64,000 bases of DNA, from assembly GCA_964582475.1 (NCBI GenBank), contig CAZOQS010000001.1:310001-374000 (forward strand), in the 5' to 3' direction. Positions 42,922 to 51,709 of the stretch are shown piece after piece. The translations under genes and the position numbers were made by a program. This DNA is from JAGOTP01 sp964582475. Its GTDB lineage: Bacteria > Patescibacteriota > Patescibacteriia > 2-12-FULL-60-25. Every line of letters begins with the position of its first letter. Within the stretch, counting starts at the first letter, position 1. Below the pieces are notes generated by a model. That model did no database searches, had not been told where the DNA came from, and saw only the letters and a program-made list of their open reading frames with translations.

Positions 42922-45900
42922 ATGTATTCATATCTTATTTCGAGAAAGACTTTGATCTCTCTCTATTGGGCGAGAAGTACCTTAGTCGGATTTCTAGCTT
43001 TATCCTTCTTAATCGTTCCACTCATATCTCGTGCAGCATCAGGTGGAGGCGGAGGGGGTGCCGGGGTTACTTGCACGTTTACTGGAGACATCTCTTCTGA
43101 TTGGGCGGTTGCGGGCAATTGGAGCTGTGGCCATGTCCCCACAGAAAGTGATTTTGTTGTGATCCCAAATACGGAAACCGCCGAATCGAGCGCTCTTGGC
43201 GCTGTTGGAACAACGCTAGAAATTCAAATGGGAGGAAGTCTTACCGTCAGCGGCGGAACGCTTACCATCGGCAACGTGATTACCAATGCAGGATTGTTTA
43301 CCTCGACCGGTGGTACAACGACGGCGTCCACCGGGGGGATAACTAATTCAGGAGGTATGGCGCTGAACGGAGGGACCCTCTCATCGGGTTTAAACAGCTT
43401 TACTAACAGCGGAACCATTAACGGTTCTGGAGCTGGTGCGATTCTTGAGGCTGGATTTCTCGGTAGCTTACCGGGGGGCATCATCAATCATACCGGTGGA
43501 TGGCAGATCCGAGCAGGGAGTGGCGGGTTCACGAATATGGGAACCTATAATTCTACCGCTGATGACTCTATCTTCCGCTTTACTGGATCCGGAAGTGCTG
43601 TTCCCACAACCGTCACCTATCCCAACCTTGAGTTTGGAGGTTCGATCAGTCCTTCGGACAATTCCCGCTTTGTCGCTCATGGCGATATTGCCTTGCTTAC
43701 GGGTCTTATTTTTACCGCCAATTCCTCCACGTTCGTCCTTTCAGGCAATTGGACGGCCGAAGCGGCTACGGCAATCTCAAATAATCATACAACAGTAGAA
43801 TTTACTGGATCCGCTACCTCAACCCTCAGCGCTGATCCGGGCGGAGCAAGCTTCTTTGATATTAAAGTGAATAAAGATGTTGTCGATAAAGGTGTCATGC
43901 TTCTTTCAAATGCAACAGCGACGCACGCTCTCGTGCTGACGCAGGGACTCTTTGACTATAATAGCTACACATTGACCCTTCCTCAGAGCTGTATCTTCAC
44001 CGGAGGAACCACGGCCTGGGAAACGCCATCGAACTGGGATTGTGCAGGCGTTCCTCGTCTACCGAATGAGACGGACACAGTGACGATTCCAGGCGGTCAA
44101 TCGCCCGTGATGTCGATGATTATCGCGTACGTCGGCTCTCTCACAATCGAAACGTCTGCCACGCTTGAAGTACAGGCCGGCGCATCGTTATCCGTGTATG
44201 GAACCAGCACGAATGCCGGAACCATCACCATAAATTCCATCGGCGGTGTTTCGGCGGGCGTCATTGGTCTGGAAGGAGGGAGATATTCAACATCTACGAA
44301 TAGTGGGTTAATACAGGTGCTAAACGGAGGCACACTGAGTGCATATGTTCCACTGGTAAACTTGGGAACGATCGATGCATCCGCATCGGGGAATTTAATA
44401 TTGGGCGAGAATATGAATACAGTTGGTGACTTGGATGTTTCTGGGCTCGGTACATTGACACTTGCTGGGTCTGGCGACCTTACATTTCCGCCCCATCGCT
44501 TTACACCAGCAGTGTCTTCTATTGGGACGCTCACGATTAGTATCACCAATCCAGAGCGCATCTCGCTTGCAGCGAGTGTTACGACGACGCACGCGCTGAA
44601 TCTTAATAACGGCTACCTTGACCTCAATGGAAACACCCTGAGCCTTGATGGTGCTGCGAGTCTCATGGTTGGGGCTTCGGGAGGCTTCTACGGAGGGGGT
44701 ACGCTGGAATTTACTGGATCCGGAGATCAGACGATTGGAGCGCCGATATATACGACTATCTCAAGTATGCGAATTCGTAAGACGAGTGGTCAGGTTTCTC
44801 AGGGTACGTCTGTGATAAGTGTTGCCGGTGCGTTTGACGTTGTCTCTGGAACATATCTTATAGATGGAGGAGCGTTTCTGACTAATGGGTCATTCACCAT
44901 TTATGCCGCAGGTACCGTTTCTTCTACCGTCTCTTCAAACCTTAACTCGTTTGCCGGCCTCACAAATGCGGGGACGGTATATATTGATGGGAATAATTAT
45001 ACCGCAGGAGGGATCATCAACAATGGAACGATCTATTTGGGTAGCGCTCTCTCGATGACGGTTGATACATTAACGAATAACAACACTATCAGCAGCGATG
45101 CGGCGAGTGGAATGCTTACGCTTACTACAGCGTTCACAAAAGGTGAGGGGAGTACATTCAGTGCACCGTTGTATGTTCTCTTTCAGGGTCCAGCGGCCAT
45201 GCCCGCCTATTCGTATAACCAGGTGACGATTTATGATGATGTCACCCTCAGTGCGGGCGCAGATACCACTCTCAGTTTTGGTGCAGTTACTCTTAGCCCG
45301 GGAGTTTCTGGCCCGATATGGACAATTCTCAATGCTGGATCAACGCAATCTGACGTCGGTATCACGATTGATTCGTTAAATATTCAGTCTGGTACGAGCG
45401 TTGTTCTCTCTGGCACATCCGTGGGCCCTACCGTCACAACGACGCATGAACTTACAAATAACGGTTCACTCACAGTAAACGAGGCATTGCTTTCTCTAGG
45501 TGGTATCCCCATGGGTATCGGTGGCAAGCCTACGCTAATCGGTTCTGGAGATTACACATTCACAAATAGCGATCTGCGCTTCTTTGGAGATGTTCCAGAG
45601 ACCATCCCGGCTGCCACCTATCACGACCTATCTTTGCTCGGCTCGGGAACGTATACGCTCTCCGCGAGTACGACCGTCATGGCAACGACAACGATCGCTT
45701 CCAGCGCCACCCTTGATCTCTCTACGTATCGATTAAGCGCAATCGGAGATATCGCAAATACAGGCCTTATTACCAGCAGTACGGGTGCCGTTCTTCATCA
45801 CCCCGTTGACTATGTTCGTTTTTCCGATAGTTCCGGCACGCTGGTCAGTTCCCTTACGGATGGAGACTCGCTCTACGTGACTTTGAAAGACCAGAGTCGA

Positions 45901-46785
45901 AACTTAAACGGAAGTGCTTTAGAAACGATGGTTATAACCGCAACAAGTACCGCACCCGCTGGATCAGATTCAGAGAGCCTCACACTGACCGAGACGTCCG
46001 CATCATCCGGAATCTTTAGAAATGTTTCAGCGATTCCCGTGGACGGCGTAACGATTGCAACGACGGAAAATGGCACATTTGAATTAATTGGGGATGGCAT
46101 AGGCAACACCACCTACTCTGACGCCTTTGATGTTTCTGATAGCTCATCCACATCCGTTACATTGGCGTATACACAGCCCGTATCGGAACCAGAGTCAACG
46201 CCAGTTCCCACCGTGAATAGAGGCGGAGGCGCTTTAAGTTCGGGTGGAGGTGGAGGGTCTATTGTTCTTTTTTGGAATAATTCGCCAGCGCAGCTTATCC
46301 CAACCCCCACCCCTCCTCTCGCAACCCAACCTTCCATAGAACCCTCCATCCCAACTACGCCTCCAAATACGCTTGAAGTGTTCCTTCGGTCAGGAACGAC
46401 TCCATCCACAAAAATCCTTGGATCAGGAGAACGTCTTGCTCTCTTGAAAGATGCACGTGAAACGATGGGGCGAACAGACATTCCGGTTGAAGACCTTGAA
46501 CGTATGGCCGAAGGAAAGATTCCAAAGACACGTAATCTCATTATTGAACGTACTCTCGCTCCTCGTGCCCTTGCAACCTTCAAGGCTCTGTACAACCATG
46601 CACCAAACTTCAATATCCCTTCAGAAAATCTCGCCTGGAATACCCTTATGTATCGTATCCGCTTCCCACGAGATCTGAAACAAGAAAGTCAGGGGATCCA
46701 GAAATTCAAGCAGACATTCAAGAAGACCCCAAGTGATCCATTCCAGTGGGCGGTGGTGCGCGTGTTGGGATATGTGAATCGTTAG
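42922..46785 (+). CDS. Large surface protein sharing C-terminal domain with the 31500 protein
   Basis: The 1287-residue protein starts at the ATG at 42922; a longer frame adds a 20-residue unconserved leader. An N-terminal anchor (about 15-40) is followed by GGGGGG and a Cys module (VAGNWSCGHVPTES) much like that of the 31500 protein. A second such Cys module (CIFTGGTTAWETPSNWDCAG) lies near residue 356. Thr/Gly-rich beta-helix-like repeats fill about 100-950. A domain with SLYVTLKD and TETSASSGIF, also shared, precedes a Pro-rich linker and the C-terminal domain (last about 120 residues) with LAWNTLMYRIRFPRDL. It is probably anchored at the cell surface. Confidence 0.9.
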   Translation: MYSYLISRKTLISLYWARSTLVGFLALSFLIVPLISRAASGGGGGGAGVTCTFTGDISSDWAVAGNWSCGHVPTESDFVVIPNTETAESSALGAVGTTLEIQMGGSLTVSGGTLTIGNVITNAGLFTSTGGTTTASTGGITNSGGMALNGGTLSSGLNSFTNSGTINGSGAGAILEAGFLGSLPGGIINHTGGWQIRAGSGGFTNMGTYNSTADDSIFRFTGSGSAVPTTVTYPNLEFGGSISPSDNSRFVAHGDIALLTGLIFTANSSTFVLSGNWTAEAATAISNNHTTVEFTGSATSTLSADPGGASFFDIKVNKDVVDKGVMLLSNATATHALVLTQGLFDYNSYTLTLPQSCIFTGGTTAWETPSNWDCAGVPRLPNETDTVTIPGGQSPVMSMIIAYVGSLTIETSATLEVQAGASLSVYGTSTNAGTITINSIGGVSAGVIGLEGGRYSTSTNSGLIQVLNGGTLSAYVPLVNLGTIDASASGNLILGENMNTVGDLDVSGLGTLTLAGSGDLTFPPHRFTPAVSSIGTLTISITNPERISLAASVTTTHALNLNNGYLDLNGNTLSLDGAASLMVGASGGFYGGGTLEFTGSGDQTIGAPIYTTISSMRIRKTSGQVSQGTSVISVAGAFDVVSGTYLIDGGAFLTNGSFTIYAAGTVSSTVSSNLNSFAGLTNAGTVYIDGNNYTAGGIINNGTIYLGSALSMTVDTLTNNNTISSDAASGMLTLTTAFTKGEGSTFSAPLYVLFQGPAAMPAYSYNQVTIYDDVTLSAGADTTLSFGAVTLSPGVSGPIWTILNAGSTQSDVGITIDSLNIQSGTSVVLSGTSVGPTVTTTHELTNNGSLTVNEALLSLGGIPMGIGGKPTLIGSGDYTFTNSDLRFFGDVPETIPAATYHDLSLLGSGTYTLSASTTVMATTTIASSATLDLSTYRLSAIGDIANTGLITSSTGAVLHHPVDYVRFSDSSGTLVSSLTDGDSLYVTLKDQSRNLNGSALETMVITATSTAPAGSDSESLTLTETSASSGIFRNVSAIPVDGVTIATTENGTFELIGDGIGNTTYSDAFDVSDSSSTSVTLAYTQPVSEPESTPVPTVNRGGGALSSGGGGGSIVLFWNNSPAQLIPTPTPPLATQPSIEPSIPTTPPNTLEVFLRSGTTPSTKILGSGERLALLKDARETMGRTDIPVEDLERMAEGKIPKTRNLIIERTLAPRALATFKALYNHAPNFNIPSENLAWNTLMYRIRFPRDLKQESQGIQKFKQTFKKTPSDPFQWAVVRVLGYVNR

Positions 46786-46839
46786 ACTGAGCAAATTGAC
46801 TACGGTTAGGACTTCGTCTCTTATAGTGCACCACAGAAG

Positions 46840-46863
46840 ACTCGGTCCTGAAAGGGACTGAGT
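46840..46863 (+). terminator. Intrinsic terminator
   Basis: ACTCGGTCC pairs with GGGACTGAGT across a TGAAA loop, then T6. It ends the surface-protein gene. Confidence 0.88.
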
Positions 46864-46878
46864 TTTTTATTCCGTGAC

Positions 46879-46907
46879 TTGCTTTTTTGAGAAATATAGA
46901 GTATATT
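46879..46907 (+). promoter_or_regulatory. Promoter of the kinase gene
   Basis: TTGCTT (46879-46884), 17-bp spacer, TATATT (46902-46907). It marks the left border of the second GC-rich block. Confidence 0.6.
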
Positions 46908-47005
46908 ATTCCGCCACGGAATACGCGGGCTCTCTGTCTATTCTCTTCTCTTTTTAGGAGGGAATCGACGGAGAGCTTGTTCTTCCGATGGAGTGACGGA
47001 GGTTC

Positions 47006-47917
47006 GTGGTGTTTTTCGACGAAGAGGTACTGGATCGGCTCTCGGCACGTCTGCCGGGAGGAATTCGTCCGGTCTCGGTACTAGGTCAAGGTGGGTGTGG
47101 GGTCGTCGTCTGTGTTCAGTCCGACGGTTTCTCTGATCAATTCGCGATGAAGATCGCGTGGAAAGGGAATGAAGAACAGATTCTACGTGAACAGCAGGCA
47201 CTCCAATGTCTTCGTGGAGTGAACGGCGTCGTAAAGTTGCTCGAGCAGGGTCAAGAGCCCGCCCCCTACTTCATGTGCGAGGTTGTGTCGGGTCAGACGA
47301 TGGACGCGTACCTCAAGCGGGGCAGGGTGACCGTAGAGCGCGCGCTTCGTCTGCTGGCACGTCTCGCTGACATCGTGGGAGGGATTCATGCCCGAGGCAT
47401 TGTGCATCGGGATCTCAAACCGGAGAACGTGATCGTGAAGTGGGGTAAAACCCCTTCGCCGGTCGTGATCGACTTTGGTCTCGCGATGCGATACGGGTAT
47501 GGCGAACTGCCTGACAGTGTAACGGGTACGCTGTCGTACATGGCACCCGAGGCATTCGACCCGAGGCATCCCCCGGGACCGGGACAGGACCTGTATGCAC
47601 TCGGCATCATCCTGTACTGGATGTGTGCGGGGACCATGCCCTTCAAGGGTGAGAATAGGATGCAGGTGTGTGCGCAGCACTACATGGAGCCTATTCCCAA
47701 TCTCCCGCGTCGCTATCCGGCGCGTCTGAATGAGTTGGTTCATCTCAGCTTGCGGAAGGATAGTCGATCGCGCCTTTCCGACGCCAAAGCTTTCGGGCGG
47801 GTGTTGCGAGAGGCGATCGAAGAGCTGGGGTCGCTCGGAGACCAGATCATTCCCGGGGCGGACGTCACTCGTTCGCGCGGGTCTCGCATCAAGACGTTGG
47901 TAGAAGAAGCACAATAA
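47006..47917 (+). CDS. Hanks-type serine/threonine protein kinase, soluble
   Basis: The 303-residue protein is little more than a kinase domain. It has the glycine loop GQGGCGVV, Lys in AMKIAW, catalytic loop HRDLKPEN, DFGLA, and activation-segment end GTLSYMAPEAF. All catalytic residues are kept. No membrane segment or sensor domain follows, unlike PknB-type kinases. The GTG start is preceded by GGAGG. GC-rich codon use and strong SD match the 16.6-18.9 kb block and differ from host genes. It could phosphorylate local proteins; the target is unknown. Confidence 0.9.
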   Translation: MVFFDEEVLDRLSARLPGGIRPVSVLGQGGCGVVVCVQSDGFSDQFAMKIAWKGNEEQILREQQALQCLRGVNGVVKLLEQGQEPAPYFMCEVVSGQTMDAYLKRGRVTVERALRLLARLADIVGGIHARGIVHRDLKPENVIVKWGKTPSPVVIDFGLAMRYGYGELPDSVTGTLSYMAPEAFDPRHPPGPGQDLYALGIILYWMCAGTMPFKGENRMQVCAQHYMEPIPNLPRRYPARLNELVHLSLRKDSRSRLSDAKAFGRVLREAIEELGSLGDQIIPGADVTRSRGSRIKTLVEEAQ

Positions 47918-47933
47918 CCAGGAGGGACTCTTC

Positions 47934-47965
47934 GGGCGCCATCGATCCTCGTATCGGTGGCGCCC
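47934..47965 (+). terminator. Hairpin downstream of the kinase gene
   Basis: GGGCGCCA (47934-47941) pairs with TGGCGCCC (47958-47965), with CGAT/ATCG inside. A short T-run follows at 47972. Confidence 0.75.
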
Positions 47966-48009
47966 ACCTACTTTTATACGGGGAACGAAGCCTTTTTCAT
48001 AAATGCAAA

Positions 48010-48074
48010 GCACCCGGCGACGAACGACGCGAGGGGAGTCACCGAAGTGCTCTGCATCGTTGTCACGCGGGTGC
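48010..48074. repeat. Diverged copy of the conserved GC-rich hairpin (copy C)
   Basis: GCACCCG (48010-48016) pairs with CGGGTGC (48068-48074), and AACGA pairs with TCGTT inside. The loop carries GGAGTCAC (48035-48042), as do copies at 18918 and 61877. It lies between the convergent kinase and EamA genes and may terminate the latter. Confidence 0.55.
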
Positions 48075-48090
48075 GTGAAGTGGTTCGGAC

Positions 48091-48504
48091 CTACCGAACG
48101 AGGAGGTAGGTCGCGATGGCAGCGAAGGCGTAGCCCGCGAGCCGCTGAGGCGGCAGGCTGCCGGTCGTGATGGCCTGGGAAGTCGCGACGACCGCGAACT
48201 GGACCAGGTTCATGATCACGAAGAAGGTTCCGAGGTTCCTCGGCGAGACTCTCGCCAGCACGTCGCTGAACGACAGAAGGCCGAGGGCGCTGAAGATGCC
48301 CGCGAACACCACCATCTTCCAGTCGGCGCTGGGGATGGCGAGGCCGTTGCTCTGGAGCGCGAACGGCATGACGCAGAGCAGTGTTGCCAGGCTGAAACAG
48401 GCGGACGACATGTGGCCGCTCAGACCACTGCGGTTCAGGCAGAGCGGCCAGAAGGCGAAGAAGATACCAGCCAGAACCGTTCTCAGATACAGATTGTTCA
48501 TCAT
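48091..48504 (-). CDS. Half-size EamA/DMT-type membrane protein
   Basis: From the ATG at 48504 (AAGGAG SD 5 nt upstream) the protein has 137 residues and about four to five membrane helices. It equals one EamA repeat, whereas most DMT transporters have two; such single-repeat forms work as dimers. LSFSDVLARVSPRNLGTFFV and the final YLLVR match the C-terminal part of an EamA unit. The substrate is unknown. It is GC-rich, with a TTGACT promoter upstream, and converges on the kinase gene. Confidence 0.7.
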   Translation of the reverse strand: MMNNLYLRTVLAGIFFAFWPLCLNRSGLSGHMSSACFSLATLLCVMPFALQSNGLAIPSADWKMVVFAGIFSALGLLSFSDVLARVSPRNLGTFFVIMNLVQFAVVATSQAITTGSLPPQRLAGYAFAAIATYLLVR

Positions 48505-48549
48505 CGGGTCTCCTTGTGCTCCTGAGGAATTCTCTCTCGAGGACGGTAG

Positions 48550-48578
48550 AAGGTAGGCCTTTCCCACGAAAAAGTCAA
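48550..48578 (-). promoter_or_regulatory. Promoter of the EamA gene
   Basis: On the minus strand: TTGACT (48578-48573), 17-bp spacer, TACCTT (48555-48550). Confidence 0.5.
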
Positions 48579-48632
48579 AGAACGGAAGGTGAGGCATAGC
48601 CTATCTTCTTCCGCCGTGTGTATGATATCCGT

Positions 48633-49466
48633 ATGTCTTTTCTTACCTTGCTAAAGACAAGTCGACCGCGCTTTTGGATCTATCTCCTAGGCCCGGCCTT
48701 AATTGGGATGATTTCGGCACTGTCTGTGAATGGTCAGTGGACCTGGGCTGCGATAGGTATCCTGCTCGTGTTTACCTTCCCGGCAAACCTTTTTATCTAT
48801 GGAGTAAATGATGTGTTTGACCAAGAGACGGATCGTTTGAATCCAAAAAAGCAGGGATATGAGCAGCTCTTAGATCCGAAGAAGACACGGGTACTTTTTT
48901 TCGCCATTGGAGCGTCTCTTATCCCATTTTTGGGGGTGTTGCTGATGCTTCCGCGGAGTGCGAATATCAGTTTTCTCATCTTTATTTTCCTGGGCGCATT
49001 TTATTCTGCTCCACCGATCCGCGCGAAAGCGAAGCCATTTTTAGATGCGTTGTTTAATTGTTTGTATCTTCTTCCGGCGCTCGTTGCCTGGTTCGCCTTT
49101 GGCGGAGGGGCGCTTCATTGGCCGCTTGTGATTGCTGGAGGAGCGTGGTGTATGGCTATGCATGCCTATTCTGCCGTGCCGGATATTGCCGTTGATCGAG
49201 CGAGCGGTATCCGGACAATCGCTACGTTTCTTCAGAAAAAGGGAACGCTTTATTTCTGCACGGTACTGTATCTGATGTCTGCTCGTATTGCTTCTTTTTC
49301 GATTGGAAATATCGCCCTGTTATTTGGTCTGGTCTATCTCGTGTTGATGTTCGTCAGTCTTCAAGCCAAAACGGCCGAAGAGCTGTTCCGAGTGTATCGG
49401 TTCTTTCCGTGGATAAATACGCTTATTGGGATGGCGCTCTTTTGGTGGATTCTGCTTGCCAAGTAA
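48633..49466 (+). CDS. UbiA-type prenyltransferase (candidate lycopene elongase)
   Basis: The 277-residue membrane protein has the two UbiA Asp-rich motifs NDVFDQETD near residue 58 and DIAVDRAS near residue 188, and eight to nine hydrophobic helices. Family members transfer prenyl groups to quinones, heme, tetrapyrroles or, in LyeJ/CrtEb, add C5 units to lycopene to start C50 carotenoids. The location converging with cruF-like and crtI genes points to lycopene elongation. The ATG at 48633 follows a possible ATG at 48618. Its 3' end overlaps that of the cruF-like gene by 44 bp on the opposite strand. Family is sure; the substrate is inferred. Confidence 0.9.
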   Translation: MSFLTLLKTSRPRFWIYLLGPALIGMISALSVNGQWTWAAIGILLVFTFPANLFIYGVNDVFDQETDRLNPKKQGYEQLLDPKKTRVLFFAIGASLIPFLGVLLMLPRSANISFLIFIFLGAFYSAPPIRAKAKPFLDALFNCLYLLPALVAWFAFGGGALHWPLVIAGGAWCMAMHAYSAVPDIAVDRASGIRTIATFLQKKGTLYFCTVLYLMSARIASFSIGNIALLFGLVYLVLMFVSLQAKTAEELFRVYRFFPWINTLIGMALFWWILLAK

Positions 49467-50196
49467 ACGTAAAAAAGAGAAGGAGCAGACATCCGATCAA
49501 GGTAGGTAAGACCATAGAAGCTGACAGGGTGATACCGGTCCAAAAACTCAAGATGGCTGCCGGGCCGATCAGAAACAGAAACACATTTGTACGCTGAACA
49601 ATGGTGCGAGAAAGTAACCGGTGCAGCGTGAAGAGCGCCAGTGCGCCGGTAAGAAGCCAGCCCGCAAAATTTTGCCACGGGACAGCGTGATACCATCCGG
49701 TGTTGGCGTAGCTCCAGAGCCCGAGCCAGACCGCGCCTGGATCGAGCACGAGATCAAACGCGATCAGCAGGAGAACGCTCCAGAAGACCATCCAGACACC
49801 TTTTTTCTGACCGCTCCAGACACGTGTCGCGAAATAGCTTGAAAGGATGAGCGGCACCCAGCCGAAGGATGTTGTCCAAGGTACCCCTGCAATCAAAAAG
49901 GATCGCAGCGTTTGCGCATAGGCAAATGAGCTATACGGGAATCCGGTTTGAACGCCTACGATTTCGATCAGGTAGGCGAACAGAGAGAGTATGAAGAGGA
50001 TCAGAAGTCCCCGTTTTAGCGAGGTGATTCGAATCAGCTCTCTATATCCTGGTGCCGCTGCAATCAGAACAAAGAGGGTAGAGACGGGTCCAAGAAATGG
50101 AATAGCGATGGTGGATTGAAGGCCGGTTAAGACGCCTATCAGGAGACAGGCGATCGTGAGGGCTATCCAAATGCTCCATTTCTGCCGAAGCGTCAT
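49423..50196 (-). CDS. cruF: CruF-like carotenoid hydratase
   Basis: The 257-residue, multi-helix membrane protein belongs to the CruF/DUF422 carotenoid biosynthesis family. Signatures are EIVGVQTGFPYSSFAYA, GVPWTTSFGW, DLVLDPGAVWLGLWSY and VPWQNFAGWLLTG. In haloarchaea CruF hydrates the ends of bisanhydrobacterioruberin to make bacterioruberin; in other bacteria it hydrates gamma-carotene ends. It overlaps crtI by 4 bp (ATGA) and so is translated with it. Combined with a UbiA elongase, the archaeal-type C50 role is favoured. Confidence 0.85.
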   Translation of the reverse strand: MTLRQKWSIWIALTIACLLIGVLTGLQSTIAIPFLGPVSTLFVLIAAAPGYRELIRITSLKRGLLILFILSLFAYLIEIVGVQTGFPYSSFAYAQTLRSFLIAGVPWTTSFGWVPLILSSYFATRVWSGQKKGVWMVFWSVLLLIAFDLVLDPGAVWLGLWSYANTGWYHAVPWQNFAGWLLTGALALFTLHRLLSRTIVQRTNVFLFLIGPAAILSFWTGITLSASMVLPTLIGCLLLLFFTFTWQAESTKRAPSQ

Positions 50197-51704
50197 AGAG
50201 GGTCTTTCTCGAGCTTCGTGAGAGGTCCGGCGCTTTTGATGTTATGCAAACGTTTGTACACGAGTTCAGCACTCGCAAAAACCATCGGCATACCGATCCC
50301 CGGATTTGTGTTTGCGCCTACGTAATACAATCCATTCACTTTTTTGCTGATGTTATTTGGTCGGAAGATCGCGGTCTGCCAAAGAGTGTGGGCGAGTCCA
50401 AGCGCGCTCCCGCCTAAGCTATTGTAGCGTTCGGTGAAGTCATTCACACAGAAGAGTTTTTCCACTCGGATGCGCGTTTTGAGATCCGGAATACCCATCT
50501 CCTCTTCCAGGGTGCGGAGAATTTTTTCTCGAAATGATTGGCGAATTTCTTCTGTATCAGGGAGGTTGGCGGCGATTGGAACAAGTACAAAGAGGTTTTC
50601 CATCCCCTCAGGGGCAACGGACGGATCAGTCACGCTGGGTGCGCACACATAGAGCGAGGGATCATCGGGCCAGCTTGGGTGCTCAAATGTTTGATCAAAC
50701 GTACGTTTCCAATTCTGACAAAATAATAGGTTATGGTGTTTCAAGTTTGGAATTTTCCCGTCAATGCCAAGGTAGAGCATAAAGGCAGAGGGGGCGAGAG
50801 TGCGTTTCTTCCAATAGGCGTCGGAGCGTTCTCGAGCCTCTGGAGGAAGGAGCTTTTGCTCGGTGAAGGCGATATCAGCATTTGAAATAACAGCATCGGC
50901 AAAGTGCTGTTCTCCATTTTCTAATTCGACGCCGATCGCTTTTTTGTTTTCTACTAAAATCCGTTTTACGGGGGCATTCACCTTAAGTTCGACGTTGTGG
51001 GTGCGTGCAATCTGTTCTAAGGCCTGTGGCAATTTTGTAATGCCCCCCATCGGGTAGAAGACGCCTTGATGAAAGTCGATGTGACTCATCAAGGAATAGA
51101 GCGCCGGTGTACGGGCAGGGGAGCTCCCCAAAAAGACGAGCGTGTACTGGAGGATTTTTTGGACGTTAGGGTGTTTGAAGCGCTTTGCGATGTAGCGTTC
51201 CATCGATTCAAAGACGTGGAGCTTTAGTCCATCTGTTAGAATCTCTTTGGTGAAAAAATCCTTCACCGAGTCGTAGTTCTTGTAGATGAAGCGATCGGTC
51301 GAAATCTCGTATTGAATGCGAGCCGTTTCAAGATAGGTCCGTAAGCGTGGTCCGCAGCCAGGTTCGATCGTTTCAAGTGTTTTCAGATCTCGCTCCAGGT
51401 CTCCATAGAAATCGATCTGTTTCCCTTCTCCTTTGAAGAAAATCCGATACGAAGGATCAAGACGTTTAAGTGTGTAGAAGTCCTCTGTCTTTTCGCCAAG
51501 TAGCTTGAAAAAATGCTCAAAAAATTCAGGCATGAGGTACCACGAAGGGCCCATGTCAAAGGTAAATCCATCGATGTGCAATACGGAAGCGCGTCCGCCG
51601 AGCTGCTCGTTTTTTTCAAACACCGTCACCTGGTTGCCGGATGCGCCTAACAGGCAGGCGGTTGCGAGCCCGCCCAATCCACCTCCGATGATGATTGTTC
51701 GCAT
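50193..51704 (-). CDS. crtI: Phytoene desaturase
   Basis: CrtI converts phytoene to lycopene in successive FAD-dependent desaturations. The 503-residue protein opens with the FAD-binding IIIGGGLGGLATACLL and VFEKNEQLGGRAS. It has the substrate-region DMGPSWYLMP and ends in YYVGANTNPGIGMPMVFASA, the C-terminal FAD signature of the family. The length is normal. It lies between crtB (5-bp gap) and the cruF-like gene (4-bp overlap). No separate 3,4-desaturase (CrtD) lies in the window, so this enzyme may do extra steps. Confidence 0.95.
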   Translation of the reverse strand: MRTIIIGGGLGGLATACLLGASGNQVTVFEKNEQLGGRASVLHIDGFTFDMGPSWYLMPEFFEHFFKLLGEKTEDFYTLKRLDPSYRIFFKGEGKQIDFYGDLERDLKTLETIEPGCGPRLRTYLETARIQYEISTDRFIYKNYDSVKDFFTKEILTDGLKLHVFESMERYIAKRFKHPNVQKILQYTLVFLGSSPARTPALYSLMSHIDFHQGVFYPMGGITKLPQALEQIARTHNVELKVNAPVKRILVENKKAIGVELENGEQHFADAVISNADIAFTEQKLLPPEARERSDAYWKKRTLAPSAFMLYLGIDGKIPNLKHHNLLFCQNWKRTFDQTFEHPSWPDDPSLYVCAPSVTDPSVAPEGMENLFVLVPIAANLPDTEEIRQSFREKILRTLEEEMGIPDLKTRIRVEKLFCVNDFTERYNSLGGSALGLAHTLWQTAIFRPNNISKKVNGLYYVGANTNPGIGMPMVFASAELVYKRLHNIKSAGPLTKLEKDPL

Positions 51705-51709
51705 AGTTG

